Assembly: GCA_024349765.1 (NCBI GenBank)
Contig: AP026073.1
Coordinates: 5,270,001-5,334,000 of the forward strand
Source of the DNA: Streptomyces nigrescens
Lineage (GTDB): Bacteria > Actinomycetota > Actinomycetes > Streptomycetales > Streptomycetaceae
Length of the DNA: 64,000 bases
Direction: 5' to 3'
This document shows, piece by piece, positions 42,427-51,343 of the stretch. Numbering within the stretch: the first letter of the stretch is position 1; each line of letters starts with the position of its first letter. Position numbers and translations under genes: made by a program. The notes beneath the pieces are model-generated. The model was given only the letters and a program-made list of their open reading frames with translations. It did not search any database and was not told where the DNA came from.

Positions 42427-42508
42427 CCCGGTCACCGGCTTCATCGATCGCGGCCGCCCCGGTCACCGGCTTTGTCGAGCACCGGCCGCCCTGGTCACCG
42501 GCCGCCCG
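42427..42508. repeat. Tandem 31-32-bp repeat downstream of allR
   Basis: Nearly three copies of a unit containing CCGGTCACCGG, TCGA and CGGCCGCC occur here. The CCGGTCACCGG core is at 42428-42438 and 42459-42469, with one change at 42491-42501, and once more at 42778. The stop codon of the next minus-strand gene lies in the last copy. Confidence 0.6.
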
Positions 42509-42812
42509 GCAGCGAACCGAAGCGGTCGATACCCGCGCGCACCTCGCCCAGCGCGGGCGAGAGCGCACTCACCGAACCGACCGCACCCGCGATCAGCAGC
42601 AACGAACGACGCAGCCGGGGCACCTCCGGCAACCCGTGACTGACCATCGCATCCAGCGCGGCCAGCTCCTCGTCGGCGGCCGCCCGGTCCGGTAACTCCC
42701 CGGGCAGCGCGGCCAGTTGGCGCCGCAGCCGGGCCACCGCCCCGCGCAGCTCCGCCACCCGCGGGTCCCCGTCGACCCCGGTCACCGGTGCGTCACCCTG
42801 CAGTTGTTCCAC
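42495..42812 (-). CDS. Small helical protein (DUF5955-like)
   Basis: This 105-residue protein is helical and Arg/Leu/Ala-rich. VAELRGAVARLRRQLAALPG may form a coiled coil, and SLLLIAGAVGSVSALSPAL is a moderately hydrophobic helix that may touch the membrane. I recall this pattern from the DUF5955 family of Streptomyces; the name is from memory. It converges with allR. Function unknown. Its start codon is close to an upstream TTCCAC element but no clear promoter is visible. Confidence 0.65.
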   Translation of the reverse strand: MEQLQGDAPVTGVDGDPRVAELRGAVARLRRQLAALPGELPDRAAADEELAALDAMVSHGLPEVPRLRRSLLLIAGAVGSVSALSPALGEVRAGIDRFGSLPGGR

Positions 42813-42899
42813 AACGACGGCGCCCTCCCGAGCCGTTGCCCGTCCCGCGATGCGGGACAGTTAACGCCACTGTGTGCTGCCTGCGCCACACGGAGCGCG

Positions 42900-42977
42900 A
42901 AAAAACCACCGCAGCCGAACTTCCCCGCCGCCCACCCCTCGGGGGGTGGGCGGGTGAGACAGCGCGGGTGCGGTGGT
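42900..42977 (-). terminator. Intrinsic terminator of the Ser/Thr kinase gene, with U-tract
   Basis: An inner stem CCGCCCACCCC/GGGGTGGGCGG (42929-42954) and an outer stem ACCACCGCA/TGCGGTGGT (42906-42914 with 42969-42977) precede seven A residues on the + strand (42900-42906), that is, seven U in the minus-strand transcript. A real U-tract is uncommon in Streptomyces. Confidence 0.75.
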
Positions 42978-42996
42978 GCGAACGAGGTCGTGCGGG

Positions 42997-44889
42997 TCAG
43001 TCCTGCTTCGGCTGGACCGCGTTGCGCCAGACGCGGACGTCGACGGTCATGTAGCTGCTGGGGTCGGACTTGGGTGCGAAGCCCTTGAAGGTGATCAGTG
43101 CGACATGGCCGTAGTCCGTGGTCAGGCAGATCTGCGCGCCCTTGGTGAGCTGCTTGGTCAGGATGCTCTCGGTGAACCGGGTCTCGTTGCGGCAGGTGTC
43201 GAGCGAGCCCTGCTCGCCCGGGTTCAGCAGCACCAGCTTGCCGTTGTCGGTGGAGACCTGGTCGTCCGAGTAGCTGTTGTCCTGGTAGGAGAAGTCGACG
43301 TCGGTGTCGTTGTCCGAGTTCGTCGGCTTCATCGACTCGTCGGCCATCGACAGGTGGTAGTCGTCCGGCAGGTTGATGTCCTTGAAGTCGACCGGCTTCG
43401 GGTCCTGCACGGGTGCGGCCGGTGTGCTCGTGCCGTCCCCGCCCGGCGTCCCGGTCGGGTCCGCGCTCGGCGTCGGCGAGGCGCCGCTGGTCTTGGCCTT
43501 GGTGCTGCCGTCGGCCTGGTCCTTCTTCGTCTGGCCGTTGTCCTTCATCAGCGCGTAGACGACCCCGCCGCCGGCGCCGGCGAAGGCCAGCAGGCAGACC
43601 AGCACCAGCGCCGTGACCAGGCCCTTGCGCTTCTTCTTCGGCGGCTGCGGGGCCGGCGCGGCGGCGGCCGGGTAGGCGGCGGTGGGGCCGGTGGCCGTCG
43701 GGCCGGCCGGGGTGGCAACGGTCGGGGCGGACGCGGTGGGCGTGGGACCCGTGGCGGCGGGCGTCCCCTGCGCGGTGGCGCCGACGGTCGGCGCGTAGGC
43801 CGCGGGGCCGAAGCCCGGCGGCGGGGTCTGCGGGTGGTTCACCTCGGTCGGCACCGGCGGGACCGCGGGCGCCGGCTGGACCGGCGGCTGGGCGGGCGGC
43901 ACGGGCGGCTGCGCCGGCCGGGCCGGGGCGCCCGCGGTCGGTGCCTCCAGCGGGGGCGGCGGGGTCTGCACGGGTGCCGGGGCCGCGGTCCGCGTGGTGA
44001 TGTCGGCGGCGACGGCGCTGGGCAGCCAGTCCTCGGGACGGCGCAGCTGGGTCTGCCCGGAGGCGGCCCCGCACAGCTCGATCACCTCGGCCACCGACGG
44101 CCGGTCCGCGGCGTCCTTGGCGAGGCAGCGGCCGACCAACTCCCGCAGTTCCTCGGGGAGTCCGGTCAGGTCCGGCTCCTCGTGGACGATGCGGTAGAGC
44201 ACGCCGTGCGAGGTGCCCTCGCCGAACGCCGGGGTGCCGATCGCCGCGTACGCCGCGACCTGGCCCAGCGCGAAGACGTCGGTGGCCGGGCTGATGGCGC
44301 TGCCGGCGGCCTGTTCGGGCGCCATGAAGGTGGGCGTGCCGACCGTGACGCCACTACTGGTGAGCGACGTCGCGTCGGCGGCCCGGGCGATACCGAAGTC
44401 GATCACCCGCGGGCCGTCCGCGGCCAGCAGCACGTTGGACGGCTTGAGGTCGCGGTGCACGATGCCCGCGCCATGGATGACCTGCAGGGCCTCGGCGATG
44501 CCGGCGACCAGCAGCAGGACCGTGGGGACCGGGAGCCGGCCGTGTTCGGCGACCGCCGCGGAGAGCGAGGGACCGGGGACGTAGGCGGTGGCGAGCCAGG
44601 GGCTCGGACCGTCCGCGTCGCTGTCGATGACCGGCGCGGTGAACAGGCCCTGCACCCGCTGTGCGGACTGCACTTCCTGCTTGAAGCGGCGGCGGAACTC
44701 CGCGTCCTCGCTGAACTCGGGCCGGATCACCTTGATGGCCACCGGCCGCCCGCCGGGCGTGTACGAGAGGTAGACCTTGCCCATGCCGCCGGCGCCGAGC
44801 TTGGCCGTGAGGCGGTAGCCCGCGATCGCCCGCGGGTCGTCACCCTCCAGCGGCTGGAAGATCCCGGACGAGCCCACACTGTTCACCAC
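42997..44889 (-). CDS. Transmembrane Ser/Thr protein kinase (Pkn type)
   Basis: This 630-residue kinase has a complete Hanks-type domain at about residues 24-280: glycine loop LGAGGMGKVYL, Lys in VAIKVIRPE, catalytic HRDLKPSNVLL, DFGIAR and the APE-equivalent FMAPEQAAG. A Pro/Ala-rich linker follows, then one membrane helix (LVTALVLVCLLAFAGAGGGV) and an outer domain of about 150 residues with two Cys, likely a disulfide (DTCRNETR and QICLTTDYG). There are no PASTA repeats, so it is not a muropeptide-sensing PknB. GTG 44889 or the next GTG is the start. No regulated partner is adjacent. Confidence 0.93.
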   Translation of the reverse strand: MVNSVGSSGIFQPLEGDDPRAIAGYRLTAKLGAGGMGKVYLSYTPGGRPVAIKVIRPEFSEDAEFRRRFKQEVQSAQRVQGLFTAPVIDSDADGPSPWLATAYVPGPSLSAAVAEHGRLPVPTVLLLVAGIAEALQVIHGAGIVHRDLKPSNVLLAADGPRVIDFGIARAADATSLTSSGVTVGTPTFMAPEQAAGSAISPATDVFALGQVAAYAAIGTPAFGEGTSHGVLYRIVHEEPDLTGLPEELRELVGRCLAKDAADRPSVAEVIELCGAASGQTQLRRPEDWLPSAVAADITTRTAAPAPVQTPPPPLEAPTAGAPARPAQPPVPPAQPPVQPAPAVPPVPTEVNHPQTPPPGFGPAAYAPTVGATAQGTPAATGPTPTASAPTVATPAGPTATGPTAAYPAAAAPAPQPPKKKRKGLVTALVLVCLLAFAGAGGGVVYALMKDNGQTKKDQADGSTKAKTSGASPTPSADPTGTPGGDGTSTPAAPVQDPKPVDFKDINLPDDYHLSMADESMKPTNSDNDTDVDFSYQDNSYSDDQVSTDNGKLVLLNPGEQGSLDTCRNETRFTESILTKQLTKGAQICLTTDYGHVALITFKGFAPKSDPSSYMTVDVRVWRNAVQPKQD

Positions 44890-45229
44890 GAACGTCCCCC
44901 GACTTCAGAAAATGGCCCGGTCTGCCCCACCGGCAGACAGCCACGATTGCCCGCAACGGGGCAGAACCTTATCCGGCCGCACGCGGCACCGTGACATCGC
45001 CGGCCGACAGGGGGGCACCTTGTCCGAAGCGCCGGTTTCGCGACCGCATTTCACGGCAGGCCCGGCCGCGGTCGGGGCTTGGCCGCGGGTATCAAGGGCG
45101 CGCCGGCGCACCGTCACGCGGCCGTTCCCCGTAGCGAACTGACCATGTGTCATGAGCCGGGTGTACATACGTTCCCCATGCCACCCGTTGGCGTGGGCGT
45201 GGCCGGATCGATGCGTACAGGGGGGCAAG

Positions 45230-45258
45230 TTGGAGCATTCTTCCCTCCGAGGAAATAT
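45230..45258 (+). promoter_or_regulatory. Candidate promoter of the small gene at 45288
   Basis: TTGGAG (45230-45235) and AAATAT (45253-45258) are separated by 17 bases in a patch of lower GC. The 340 bases between the kinase start and this promoter show no other gene. Confidence 0.4.
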
Positions 45259-45287
45259 CCGGCATATCACTGGATCGGAGAAACGGC

Positions 45288-45512
45288 ATGGAGCCCCACA
45301 TCGGCCCCGACACCGGACCGAACCGTCGCGACATCAGCGTCGTCCAGCTCATCTGCCGCGCGTACGGCCTTTCCGATGCCTCGGAAATCACCCTGGAACA
45401 CATACACCGTTATGTGAGCGAGCGGCGGCGCGCGGAGGACGGCACACACCGCCTGCGGGACCGGTTCCGGCCGAGCATTCCCCGCCAGCGCTCCGTCGAT
45501 GACGCGGCCTGA
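45288..45512 (+). CDS. Small hypothetical protein
   Basis: This 74-residue protein starts at ATG 45288 after GGAGAAACG. It is hydrophilic with a helix-rich middle (ISVVQLICRAYGLSDASE, then ITLEHIHRYVSERRRAE) and a basic C-terminus. The high GC at third codon positions and a proper ribosome binding site support it as a real gene, although I do not know the family. It is 61 bases upstream of the cytidylyltransferase gene and may be co-transcribed with it. Confidence 0.6.
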   Translation: MEPHIGPDTGPNRRDISVVQLICRAYGLSDASEITLEHIHRYVSERRRAEDGTHRLRDRFRPSIPRQRSVDDAA

Positions 45513-45573
45513 TCCCGCGGGCGACGACGGCCAACGGCCCGCGACGCACGGTGCCATGAGGTAAGCAGTCCCC

Positions 45574-46299
45574 ATGGCACCGACATCGCCGAACGCAACC
45601 TCCGAAGCGGACCACACCTCCGAAGCGAACGAACCCCCCGAAGCGAGCGGAACCGCGGAAGCGAGCGGAGCCTTCGAGGCGCCGCAGGCGCAGTCCGCGA
45701 CGCCCCGGCCCGAGGGGAGGGTGGCCGGTCTGCTGCTCGCCGCGGGCGGCGGCCGACGTCTGGGGGGACGACCGAAGGCGCTGCTCGACCACCGGGGACG
45801 GCCACTGGTCGAGCACGCGGCACGGGTCCTGCGGGACGGCGGCTGCCGGCCGGTGCACATCGTGCTCGGCGCGGCCGCCGACGCCGTACGCACCCGGGCC
45901 GACCTCGCGGCGTACGGCGTCTCGGTCAACCCCGACTGGGCGCAAGGCATGGGCTCGTCGCTCCGGGTGGGGCTCGCCGCGCTGGCCGGCGAGGGGGCGG
46001 ACGCCGTGGTGGTGTCGCTGGTCGACCAACCGGGCATCGGCGCCGCGGCGGTGGCCCGGCTGATCGCGGCCCACGCCGGGGGCGCGGACCTGGTGGCGGC
46101 CGCGTACGACGGCCGGCGCGGCCACCCCGTCCTCTTCGGGGCCGGGCGCTGGGCCGGGATCGCCGCGAGCGCGGAGGGCGACCGCGGCGCCCGCGCCTAC
46201 CTCCAGCAGCACGTGAACGCGCTCACGCTGGTGGAGTGCGGCGACATCGCCGAGCCGTACGACATCGACACCCCGGAGGACCTGTACCGCCTGGAGTGA
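45574..46299 (+). CDS. MobA-like nucleotidyltransferase (molybdenum cofactor cytidylyltransferase type)
   Basis: The 241-residue product has an Ala/Glu/Ser-rich N-terminal extension of about 48 residues, then a MobA-like fold: nucleotide loop GLLLAAGGGRRLGGRPKALL, SVNPDWAQGMGSSLRVGL, metal-site Asp in VVVSLVDQPG, and GRRGHPVLFG. These are the marks of MocA-type cytidylyltransferases, which load CTP onto molybdopterin for xanthine dehydrogenase. Xanthine dehydrogenase makes urate, which links this gene to the purine pathway around it. The true start may be later than 45574, because the extension is unusual. Confidence 0.82.
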   Translation: MAPTSPNATSEADHTSEANEPPEASGTAEASGAFEAPQAQSATPRPEGRVAGLLLAAGGGRRLGGRPKALLDHRGRPLVEHAARVLRDGGCRPVHIVLGAAADAVRTRADLAAYGVSVNPDWAQGMGSSLRVGLAALAGEGADAVVVSLVDQPGIGAAAVARLIAAHAGGADLVAAAYDGRRGHPVLFGAGRWAGIAASAEGDRGARAYLQQHVNALTLVECGDIAEPYDIDTPEDLYRLE

Positions 46300-46418
46300 G
46301 GCCCGGCCGGCGCGGTTCACCGGGCCCGCACACCCGTGGAGGGACCGTAATGGAGAGTGACCGGCGTGGCACCGAGAGCCATTCGATCACCACTTCTGTC
46401 GACCCTGAGAATCTCGAC

Positions 46419-46435
46419 ATCAACAAACCATTGAA
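46419..46435. promoter_or_regulatory. Degenerate TTCAACA-type site before malate synthase
   Basis: ATCAACAAACCATTGAA fits the 7-3-7 layout of the operators at 38892, 58926 and 62962 with two changes in the right half. It lies about 150 bases before the malate synthase start, within a stretch of lower GC. Evidence is suggestive only. Confidence 0.4.
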
Positions 46436-46582
46436 GTTCCGCGATAAGGAAACTAGTCTCCACTGGTCAGAAGCGCCCTGAATCCAGACGGCGCCCGCGA
46501 CCGTATCTCGGAGCCCGCGGCACCCCGTGCCGCCCGTGTCCCGGCGGCCGCCAGGCACCGCCGCTGAATGGAGTGACAGCTC

Positions 46583-48211
46583 ATGTCCGCACCAGCGCCG
46601 TCCCCGCTGGCCATCGTCGAAGTCGACCCCGCCCACACCCCGGAACGGCAGGACGAGGTCCTCACCGACGCCGCGCTCGCCTTCGTCGCCGAGCTGCACC
46701 GCCGGTTCACCCCGCGCCGTGACGAACTGCTCGCCCGCCGCGCTGAGCGCCGTGCGGAGATCGCCCGGACCAGCACGCTGGACTTCCTTCCGGAGACCGC
46801 GCAGATCCGCGCCGACGACAGCTGGAAGGTCGCCGAGGCGCCCGCCGCGCTCAACGACCGGCGGGTGGAGATCACCGGTCCCACCGACCGGAAGATGACC
46901 ATCAACGCACTCAACTCGGGCGCCAAGGTCTGGCTCGCCGACTTCGAGGACGCCTCCGCCCCCACCTGGGAGAACGTCGTCGGTGGCCAGATCAACCTGA
47001 TCGACGCCTACGAGCGCCGGATCGACTTCACCGACCCGAAGTCCGGCAAGTCGTACGCCCTGAAGCCCGCCGAGGAGCTCGCGACCGTCGTGATGCGGCC
47101 GCGCGGCTGGCACCTGGCGGAGCGGCACCTCCAGTTCGAGGGCCGCCCGGTCCCCGGCGCCCTGGTCGACTTCGGCCTGTACTTCTTCCACAACGCCAAG
47201 CGGCTGCTGGACCTGGGCAAGGGCCCGTACTTCTACCTCCCGAAGACCGAGTCCCACCTGGAGGCGCGCCTCTGGAACGACATCTTCGTCTTCGCGCAGG
47301 ACTACGTCGGCATCCCCCAGGGCACCATCCGCGCCACGGTCCTCATCGAGACCATCACCGCGGCGTACGAGATGGAGGAGATCCTCTACGAGCTGCGCGA
47401 GCACGCCTCGGGCCTGAACGCCGGCCGCTGGGACTACCTCTTCTCCATCGTCAAGAACTTCCGTGACGGCGGCGAGAAGTTCGTCCTGCCGGACCGCAAC
47501 GCGGTGACCATGACCGCCCCGTTCATGCGCGCCTACACCGAACTGCTGGTCCGCACCTGCCACAAGCGCGGTGCGCACGCGATCGGCGGCATGGCGGCCT
47601 TCATCCCCAACCGCCGCGACCCGGAGGCCAACGAGAAGGCACTGGCCAAGGTCAAGAACGACAAGGACCGCGAGGCCGGGGACGGCTTCGACGGCTCCTG
47701 GGTCGCCCACCCCGACCTGGTCCCGGTCGCCCGCGCGTCCTTCGACGCGGTCCTCGGCGACAAGCCGAACCAGAAGGACCGTCTGCGCGAGGACGTCTCC
47801 GTCGCGGCGGCCGACCTCATCGCGATCGACTCCCTTGACGCCAAGCCCACTTACCAGGGCCTGGTGGACGCCGTCCAGGTCGGCACCCGCTACATCGAGG
47901 CGTGGCTGCGCGGCCTGGGTGCCGTCGCCATCTTCGGCCTCATGGAGGATGCCGCCACCGCCGAGATCTCGCGCTCGCAGATCTGGCAGTGGGTGGACGC
48001 CGGGGTCACCTTCGAGGACGGCAAGAAGGTGACCGCCGATCTGGTCCGCACGATCGCCGACGAGCAACTCGCCGCCATCCGCGGCGAGATCGGCGAGGAC
48101 GCCTTCACCACCGGCAAGTGGCAGCAGGCCCACGACCTCCTGCTGAAGGTCTCCCTGGACGCGGACTACGCGGACTTCCTGACGCTGCCCGCGTACGAAC
48201 TGCTCGGCTGA
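46583..48211 (+). CDS. aceB: Malate synthase A
   Basis: This 542-residue enzyme condenses glyoxylate with acetyl-CoA to malate. Length and motifs fit malate synthase [14 protein letters not shown] with the catalytic Arg, [17 protein letters not shown], the signature [17 protein letters not shown], and [19 protein letters not shown]. In this setting it removes the glyoxylate produced from allantoate and links purine use to the TCA cycle. ATG 46583 follows GGAGTGAC. A strong hairpin terminator (48227) lies 15 bases after the stop, so the gene is monocistronic. A degenerate TTCAACA-type site upstream may put it under the same repressor. Confidence 0.96.
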   Translation: MSAPAPSPLAIVEVDPAHTPERQDEVLTDAALAFVAELHRRFTPRRDELLARRAERRAEIARTSTLDFLPETAQIRADDSWKVAEAPAALNDRRVEITGPTDRKMTINALNSGAKVWLADFEDASAPTWENVVGGQINLIDAYERRIDFTDPKSGKSYALKPAEELATVVMRPRGWHLAERHLQFEGRPVPGALVDFGLYFFHNAKRLLDLGKGPYFYLPKTESHLEARLWNDIFVFAQDYVGIPQGTIRATVLIETITAAYEMEEILYELREHASGLNAGRWDYLFSIVKNFRDGGEKFVLPDRNAVTMTAPFMRAYTELLVRTCHKRGAHAIGGMAAFIPNRRDPEANEKALAKVKNDKDREAGDGFDGSWVAHPDLVPVARASFDAVLGDKPNQKDRLREDVSVAAADLIAIDSLDAKPTYQGLVDAVQVGTRYIEAWLRGLGAVAIFGLMEDAATAEISRSQIWQWVDAGVTFEDGKKVTADLVRTIADEQLAAIRGEIGEDAFTTGKWQQAHDLLLKVSLDADYADFLTLPAYELLG

Positions 48212-48226
48212 GCACCCCGCGAGAAC

Positions 48227-48266
48227 GCCGAAGGGCCGGTACGGACCGCCGTACCGGCCCTTCGGC
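48227..48266 (+). terminator. Terminator of malate synthase
   Basis: A perfect 18-bp stem (GCCGAAGGGCCGGTACGG with its complement) with a four-base loop starts 15 bases after the stop codon. There is no U-tract. Confidence 0.85.
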
Positions 48267-48359
48267 ACGCCGCCAGCGGGTACCGCTTCCTGCCGCGGCG
48301 GGCGGAGGGCCGGTGGTGGATCCGGAGCTGCCACCGCCGTCCCGGGAGCGGAGGGCGGG

Positions 48360-49490
48360 GTGAGTGAGCCGGCCACGTACGCTTACCCCGTGACGATGCG
48401 CAAGGCGGTCGATGTGAGTGTCGACGCGATGATTGAGGACCTCAGGACACTCGTCGACATCGAGTCTCCCTCGCGCGATCTCGACGCCTTGCGGGCCTCC
48501 GCGAAAACGGTCGCCGCCGTCCTCGAGAACCGCCTCGGCGGGCGGGCCGTCCTGGTGGAGAGCGAGGCCGGACCGCATGTCCGCTGGTCAGGTGGCGGCG
48601 AGCCCAAGGTACTGATCCTCGGGCACCATGACACGGTGTTTCCGCTCGGGACCCTGGAGCGCCGCCCGTTCAGGGTCGAGGACGGGCATGCCACCGGGCC
48701 CGGGGTCTTCGACATGCTCGGCGGTCTGGTGCAGGCCGTTCACGGCCTGGCGGCGCTCGACGACCGGTCGGGCGTCGAGATCCTGGTGACCGCCGACGAG
48801 GAGGTCGGTTCGCGCTCCTCCCGTGCCCTGATCGAGGAACGGGCACTTGCGTGCGGCGCCGTGCTGGTCTTCGAGGGTGCCGCGGACGGCGGGGCCCTGA
48901 AGACCGGCCGCAAGGGCTGCGGCACGTTCCAGGTCCGCATCAAGGGCCGGGCGTCGCACGCCGGCCTGGAGCCCGCGGCGGGGGTCAACGCCCTGGTCGA
49001 GGCGGCACACCAGGTGCTGGACATCGCGGCGCTCGGCCGGCCCGGGATCGGCACGACCGTCACCCCGACCGTCGCGTCCGCGGGCACCCTCGACAACGTC
49101 GTCCCCGCGGAGGCGACCGTCGTCGTCGACGTCCGGGTCGAGTCCGCCGACGAGAAGGAACGCATCGAGTCCGCGTTCGCGGCGCTGGCTCCGCATCTGC
49201 CGGAGGCGGAGGTCACGGTGGAGGGAGGCATCGGTCGCCCGCCGATGCCCGAGTCGGCATCGGCCGAGCTCTTCGCGCTGGCCCGGCGGCTGCTTCCCGG
49301 TATCGAAGCCAGGGCGGTCGGCGGCGGCAGCGACGGCAACTTCACGGCCGCACTGGGGGTGCCGACGCTCGACGGCCTCGGAGCGGTCGGCGGCGGCGCG
49401 CACGCCGACCACGAGTACCTGGTCGTCGACACCATGGTGGAACGGGCGCACCTCGTCGCCGGACTGGTGAAGGCGATTCAGCAGGCGTAG
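48360..49490 (+). CDS. M20 family metallopeptidase (carboxypeptidase G2-like)
   Basis: This 376-residue protein has the M20 core: ILGHHDTVFPLG (first His and Asp), GPGVFDMLGGLV (bridging Asp region), TADEEVGS (catalytic Glu-Glu), the lid domain with GRASHAGLEPAAGVNAL, and the final GGGAHADHEYL. It is closest to glutamate carboxypeptidase/ArgE-type enzymes that remove C-terminal amino acids or N-acyl groups. The start is uncertain among GTG 48360, GTG 48390 and ATG 48396, and none has an ideal ribosome binding site. A second, different M20 gene is coded on the other strand nearby. Confidence 0.9.
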   Translation: MSEPATYAYPVTMRKAVDVSVDAMIEDLRTLVDIESPSRDLDALRASAKTVAAVLENRLGGRAVLVESEAGPHVRWSGGGEPKVLILGHHDTVFPLGTLERRPFRVEDGHATGPGVFDMLGGLVQAVHGLAALDDRSGVEILVTADEEVGSRSSRALIEERALACGAVLVFEGAADGGALKTGRKGCGTFQVRIKGRASHAGLEPAAGVNALVEAAHQVLDIAALGRPGIGTTVTPTVASAGTLDNVVPAEATVVVDVRVESADEKERIESAFAALAPHLPEAEVTVEGGIGRPPMPESASAELFALARRLLPGIEARAVGGGSDGNFTAALGVPTLDGLGAVGGGAHADHEYLVVDTMVERAHLVAGLVKAIQQA

Positions 49491-49547
49491 GAGGGGAGGA
49501 CGGGGCAAGCCCCCCGCCGGGCGTCCCGGGCCGCGAGGCCACCCTCG

Positions 49548-49645
49548 TGAGCGATCTGGCGGCGGACGAACGCGACGCCCTCAGCACGCTGTTGGAGAAG
49601 CTGATGACCGACGTCCGACGGCGCACGGCCCACGTCGAGGGCTGA
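49548..49645 (+). pseudogene. Relic of a MarR regulator C-terminus
   Basis: The frame here reads LVSDLAADERDALSTLLEKL and then MTD, which matches the final helix of MarR-family repressors (DL-x-AER-x-x-L-x-x-LLEKL). Nothing resembling the MarR DNA-binding part precedes it; the M20 gene ends only about 55 bases upstream. It therefore looks like the tail of a regulator that lost its front half when the region was rearranged. Confidence 0.5.
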
Positions 49646-49654
49646 GCCGACCCG

Positions 49655-51058
49655 TCAAGCGCGGTGGGTGGCGGCGTATTCGGCGAAGAAGGCCGCCTCG
49701 GCGAGCAGCGCGGCGCGGAGTTCGGAGAGCAGCACCCGCTCGTCGGGGGCGTGCAGGTTGCAGAGGTTGTCCTCGGCACCGAAGAGCAGGATCTCGGCGT
49801 CCGGTACGGCCCGGGCCAGGCCGTTGACGAGCGGGATGGAACCGCCGGTGGCGGTGTGGACGGGTTCGGCGCCCCAGGCACGGCGCAGGGCGGTACGGGC
49901 GGCGCGGTAGGCGGGGCCGTCGGTGGCCGCTTCGTATCCGGGGCCGGCGTCGGTGGGCGTGACGGTGAGGGGGATGCCGAAGGGGCGCAGGCGCGCCAGG
50001 TGGCGGACGAGGGCGGCCTGGGCCTCGTGGGGGTCCTGCCGCGGATGGATGCGGAGGTTGAGCTTGGCGCGGGCGTACGGGACGACGGCCGAGGCGCCGC
50101 GCTCGACGGACGGGGCGTCCAGGCCGGTGACGGTGAGGGCGGGGCCGCTCCAGAGGCGTTCGCCGAGGCCGCCGGAGCCGATGAGCGGGGTGCCGTGCGG
50201 GACGCCGGCCAGTTCGCGGAACTCGTCGTCGGTGAAGGTGGTGCCGTTCCAGGGTTCGCGGCGCAGGCCCTCGACGGCGACGTCGCCGTGCACGTCGTGG
50301 AGGGTGGCGAGGGCCTTGAGCAGGACGATCAGGGCGTCCGGGGCGGCGCCGCCGTATTCGCCGCTGTGCACGGCGGAGTTGAGGGTGCGGACCTCGACGT
50401 GGACGACGACCGAGCCGCGCAGGGCGGTGGTGAGGGTGGGCGTGCCGGGGCGGATGCTGCCGGTGTCGGCGATGACCATCGCGTCGCAGGCGAACAGGCC
50501 GGGCTCGGTGGGCGGGTAGTCCTCGAAGACGCTGCCGTACTCCTCCTGGCCTTCGAAGACGATCCGGATACCGACCGGCGGGCGGCCGCGGTAGGCCCGT
50601 AGCGCACCGATGTGGACCATGAGGTTGGCCTTGTCGTCGGCGATGCCGCGGGCGCGGATGCCGCCCTCGATGTCGGTGGGTTCGAACGGCGGGGAGGACC
50701 AGAGCCGTTCGTCGCCGGGCGGCTGGACGTCGTAGTGGCCGTAGAGCAGGACGGTGGGGGCGTCGGGGGTGGGCGGCGGGACGGAGCCGGTGATGACGGG
50801 CGCGGTGTGCGGGAGGTTGAGCTCGCCGATGTCGGCCACACCGACGTCCCTGAGGAGGGCCACCACGAGGTCGCGGGCCTGGAGGACCGGTTCGGGCGAG
50901 AAGCCGGGGAAGGCGATCGAGGGGATGGCGGCGAGTCGCTTGAGGTCGGCGCACACCCCGTCCATCAGGGCGTCGACGGTGTCCTCCAGCGCCGCGGCGC
51001 CGGCGCCCCGGGCGTGCGGATCATTGGCTTCCTGATTCACCGCGGAACCCCTCTCCAT
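49655..51058 (-). CDS. M20 family dipeptidase
   Basis: This 467-residue metallodipeptidase has the M20 motifs LLYGHYDVQPPG, ARGIADDKANLM, FEGQEEYGS, DTGSIRPGTPT and NLHAPDERV. This is the PepV/CNDP-like branch that cleaves dipeptides or acylated amino acids. The lid domain (about residues 215-330) has HSGEYGGAAPD. It converges with the neighbouring M20 gene and the MarR relic. The 285 bases upstream, shared with the chitosanase gene, contain only the chitosanase operator. The substrate cannot be read from the sequence. Confidence 0.9.
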   Translation of the reverse strand: MERGSAVNQEANDPHARGAGAAALEDTVDALMDGVCADLKRLAAIPSIAFPGFSPEPVLQARDLVVALLRDVGVADIGELNLPHTAPVITGSVPPPTPDAPTVLLYGHYDVQPPGDERLWSSPPFEPTDIEGGIRARGIADDKANLMVHIGALRAYRGRPPVGIRIVFEGQEEYGSVFEDYPPTEPGLFACDAMVIADTGSIRPGTPTLTTALRGSVVVHVEVRTLNSAVHSGEYGGAAPDALIVLLKALATLHDVHGDVAVEGLRREPWNGTTFTDDEFRELAGVPHGTPLIGSGGLGERLWSGPALTVTGLDAPSVERGASAVVPYARAKLNLRIHPRQDPHEAQAALVRHLARLRPFGIPLTVTPTDAGPGYEAATDGPAYRAARTALRRAWGAEPVHTATGGSIPLVNGLARAVPDAEILLFGAEDNLCNLHAPDERVLLSELRAALLAEAAFFAEYAATHRA

Positions 51059-51274
51059 GGCACCGAAAATGGTGCGCGCACATGCCGTACCGACGTCATC
51101 TCAGGGCAAAGGAAGCATATCGACCATAATGGGATGAAGGGCGGGATGCGGCGCGGCGCCCGGCGCGGCCCCTTCACCCCCGGCCGGGCCGCGCGGACCG
51201 GGAGTGGGCAACGGCGGGCCGGCGCACGGGAGTTGGATCCGCCCGGACGGGTGTACGGCCTCCGTCAAGTCTGG

Positions 51275-51289
51275 TAGGAAAGCTTCCTA
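51275..51289. promoter_or_regulatory. Palindromic operator upstream of chitosanase
   Basis: TAGGAAAGCTTCCTA has perfect 6-base arms around AGC and lies about 55 bases before the chitosanase start. Chitosanase genes of Streptomyces are reported to be repressed by the ROK protein CsnR at a similar palindrome. No CsnR gene is visible in the window. Confidence 0.65.
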
Positions 51290-51343
51290 ACGATTGGGGA
51301 ATCCCGAACCCCCCACGGCTCGCCTGACTGGAGGACCGACTCC

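Noticed and set aside
42427-42508. CCGGTCACCGG repeats as a CRISPR array.
   Set aside because: Too few units, the intervening sequence is itself repeated, and no cas genes are near.
46350-46481. A 43-codon open frame with a good ribosome binding site before malate synthase.
   Set aside because: Third codon positions are not GC-rich as in the neighbouring genes, and the frame overlaps a probable operator; not strong enough to call a gene.
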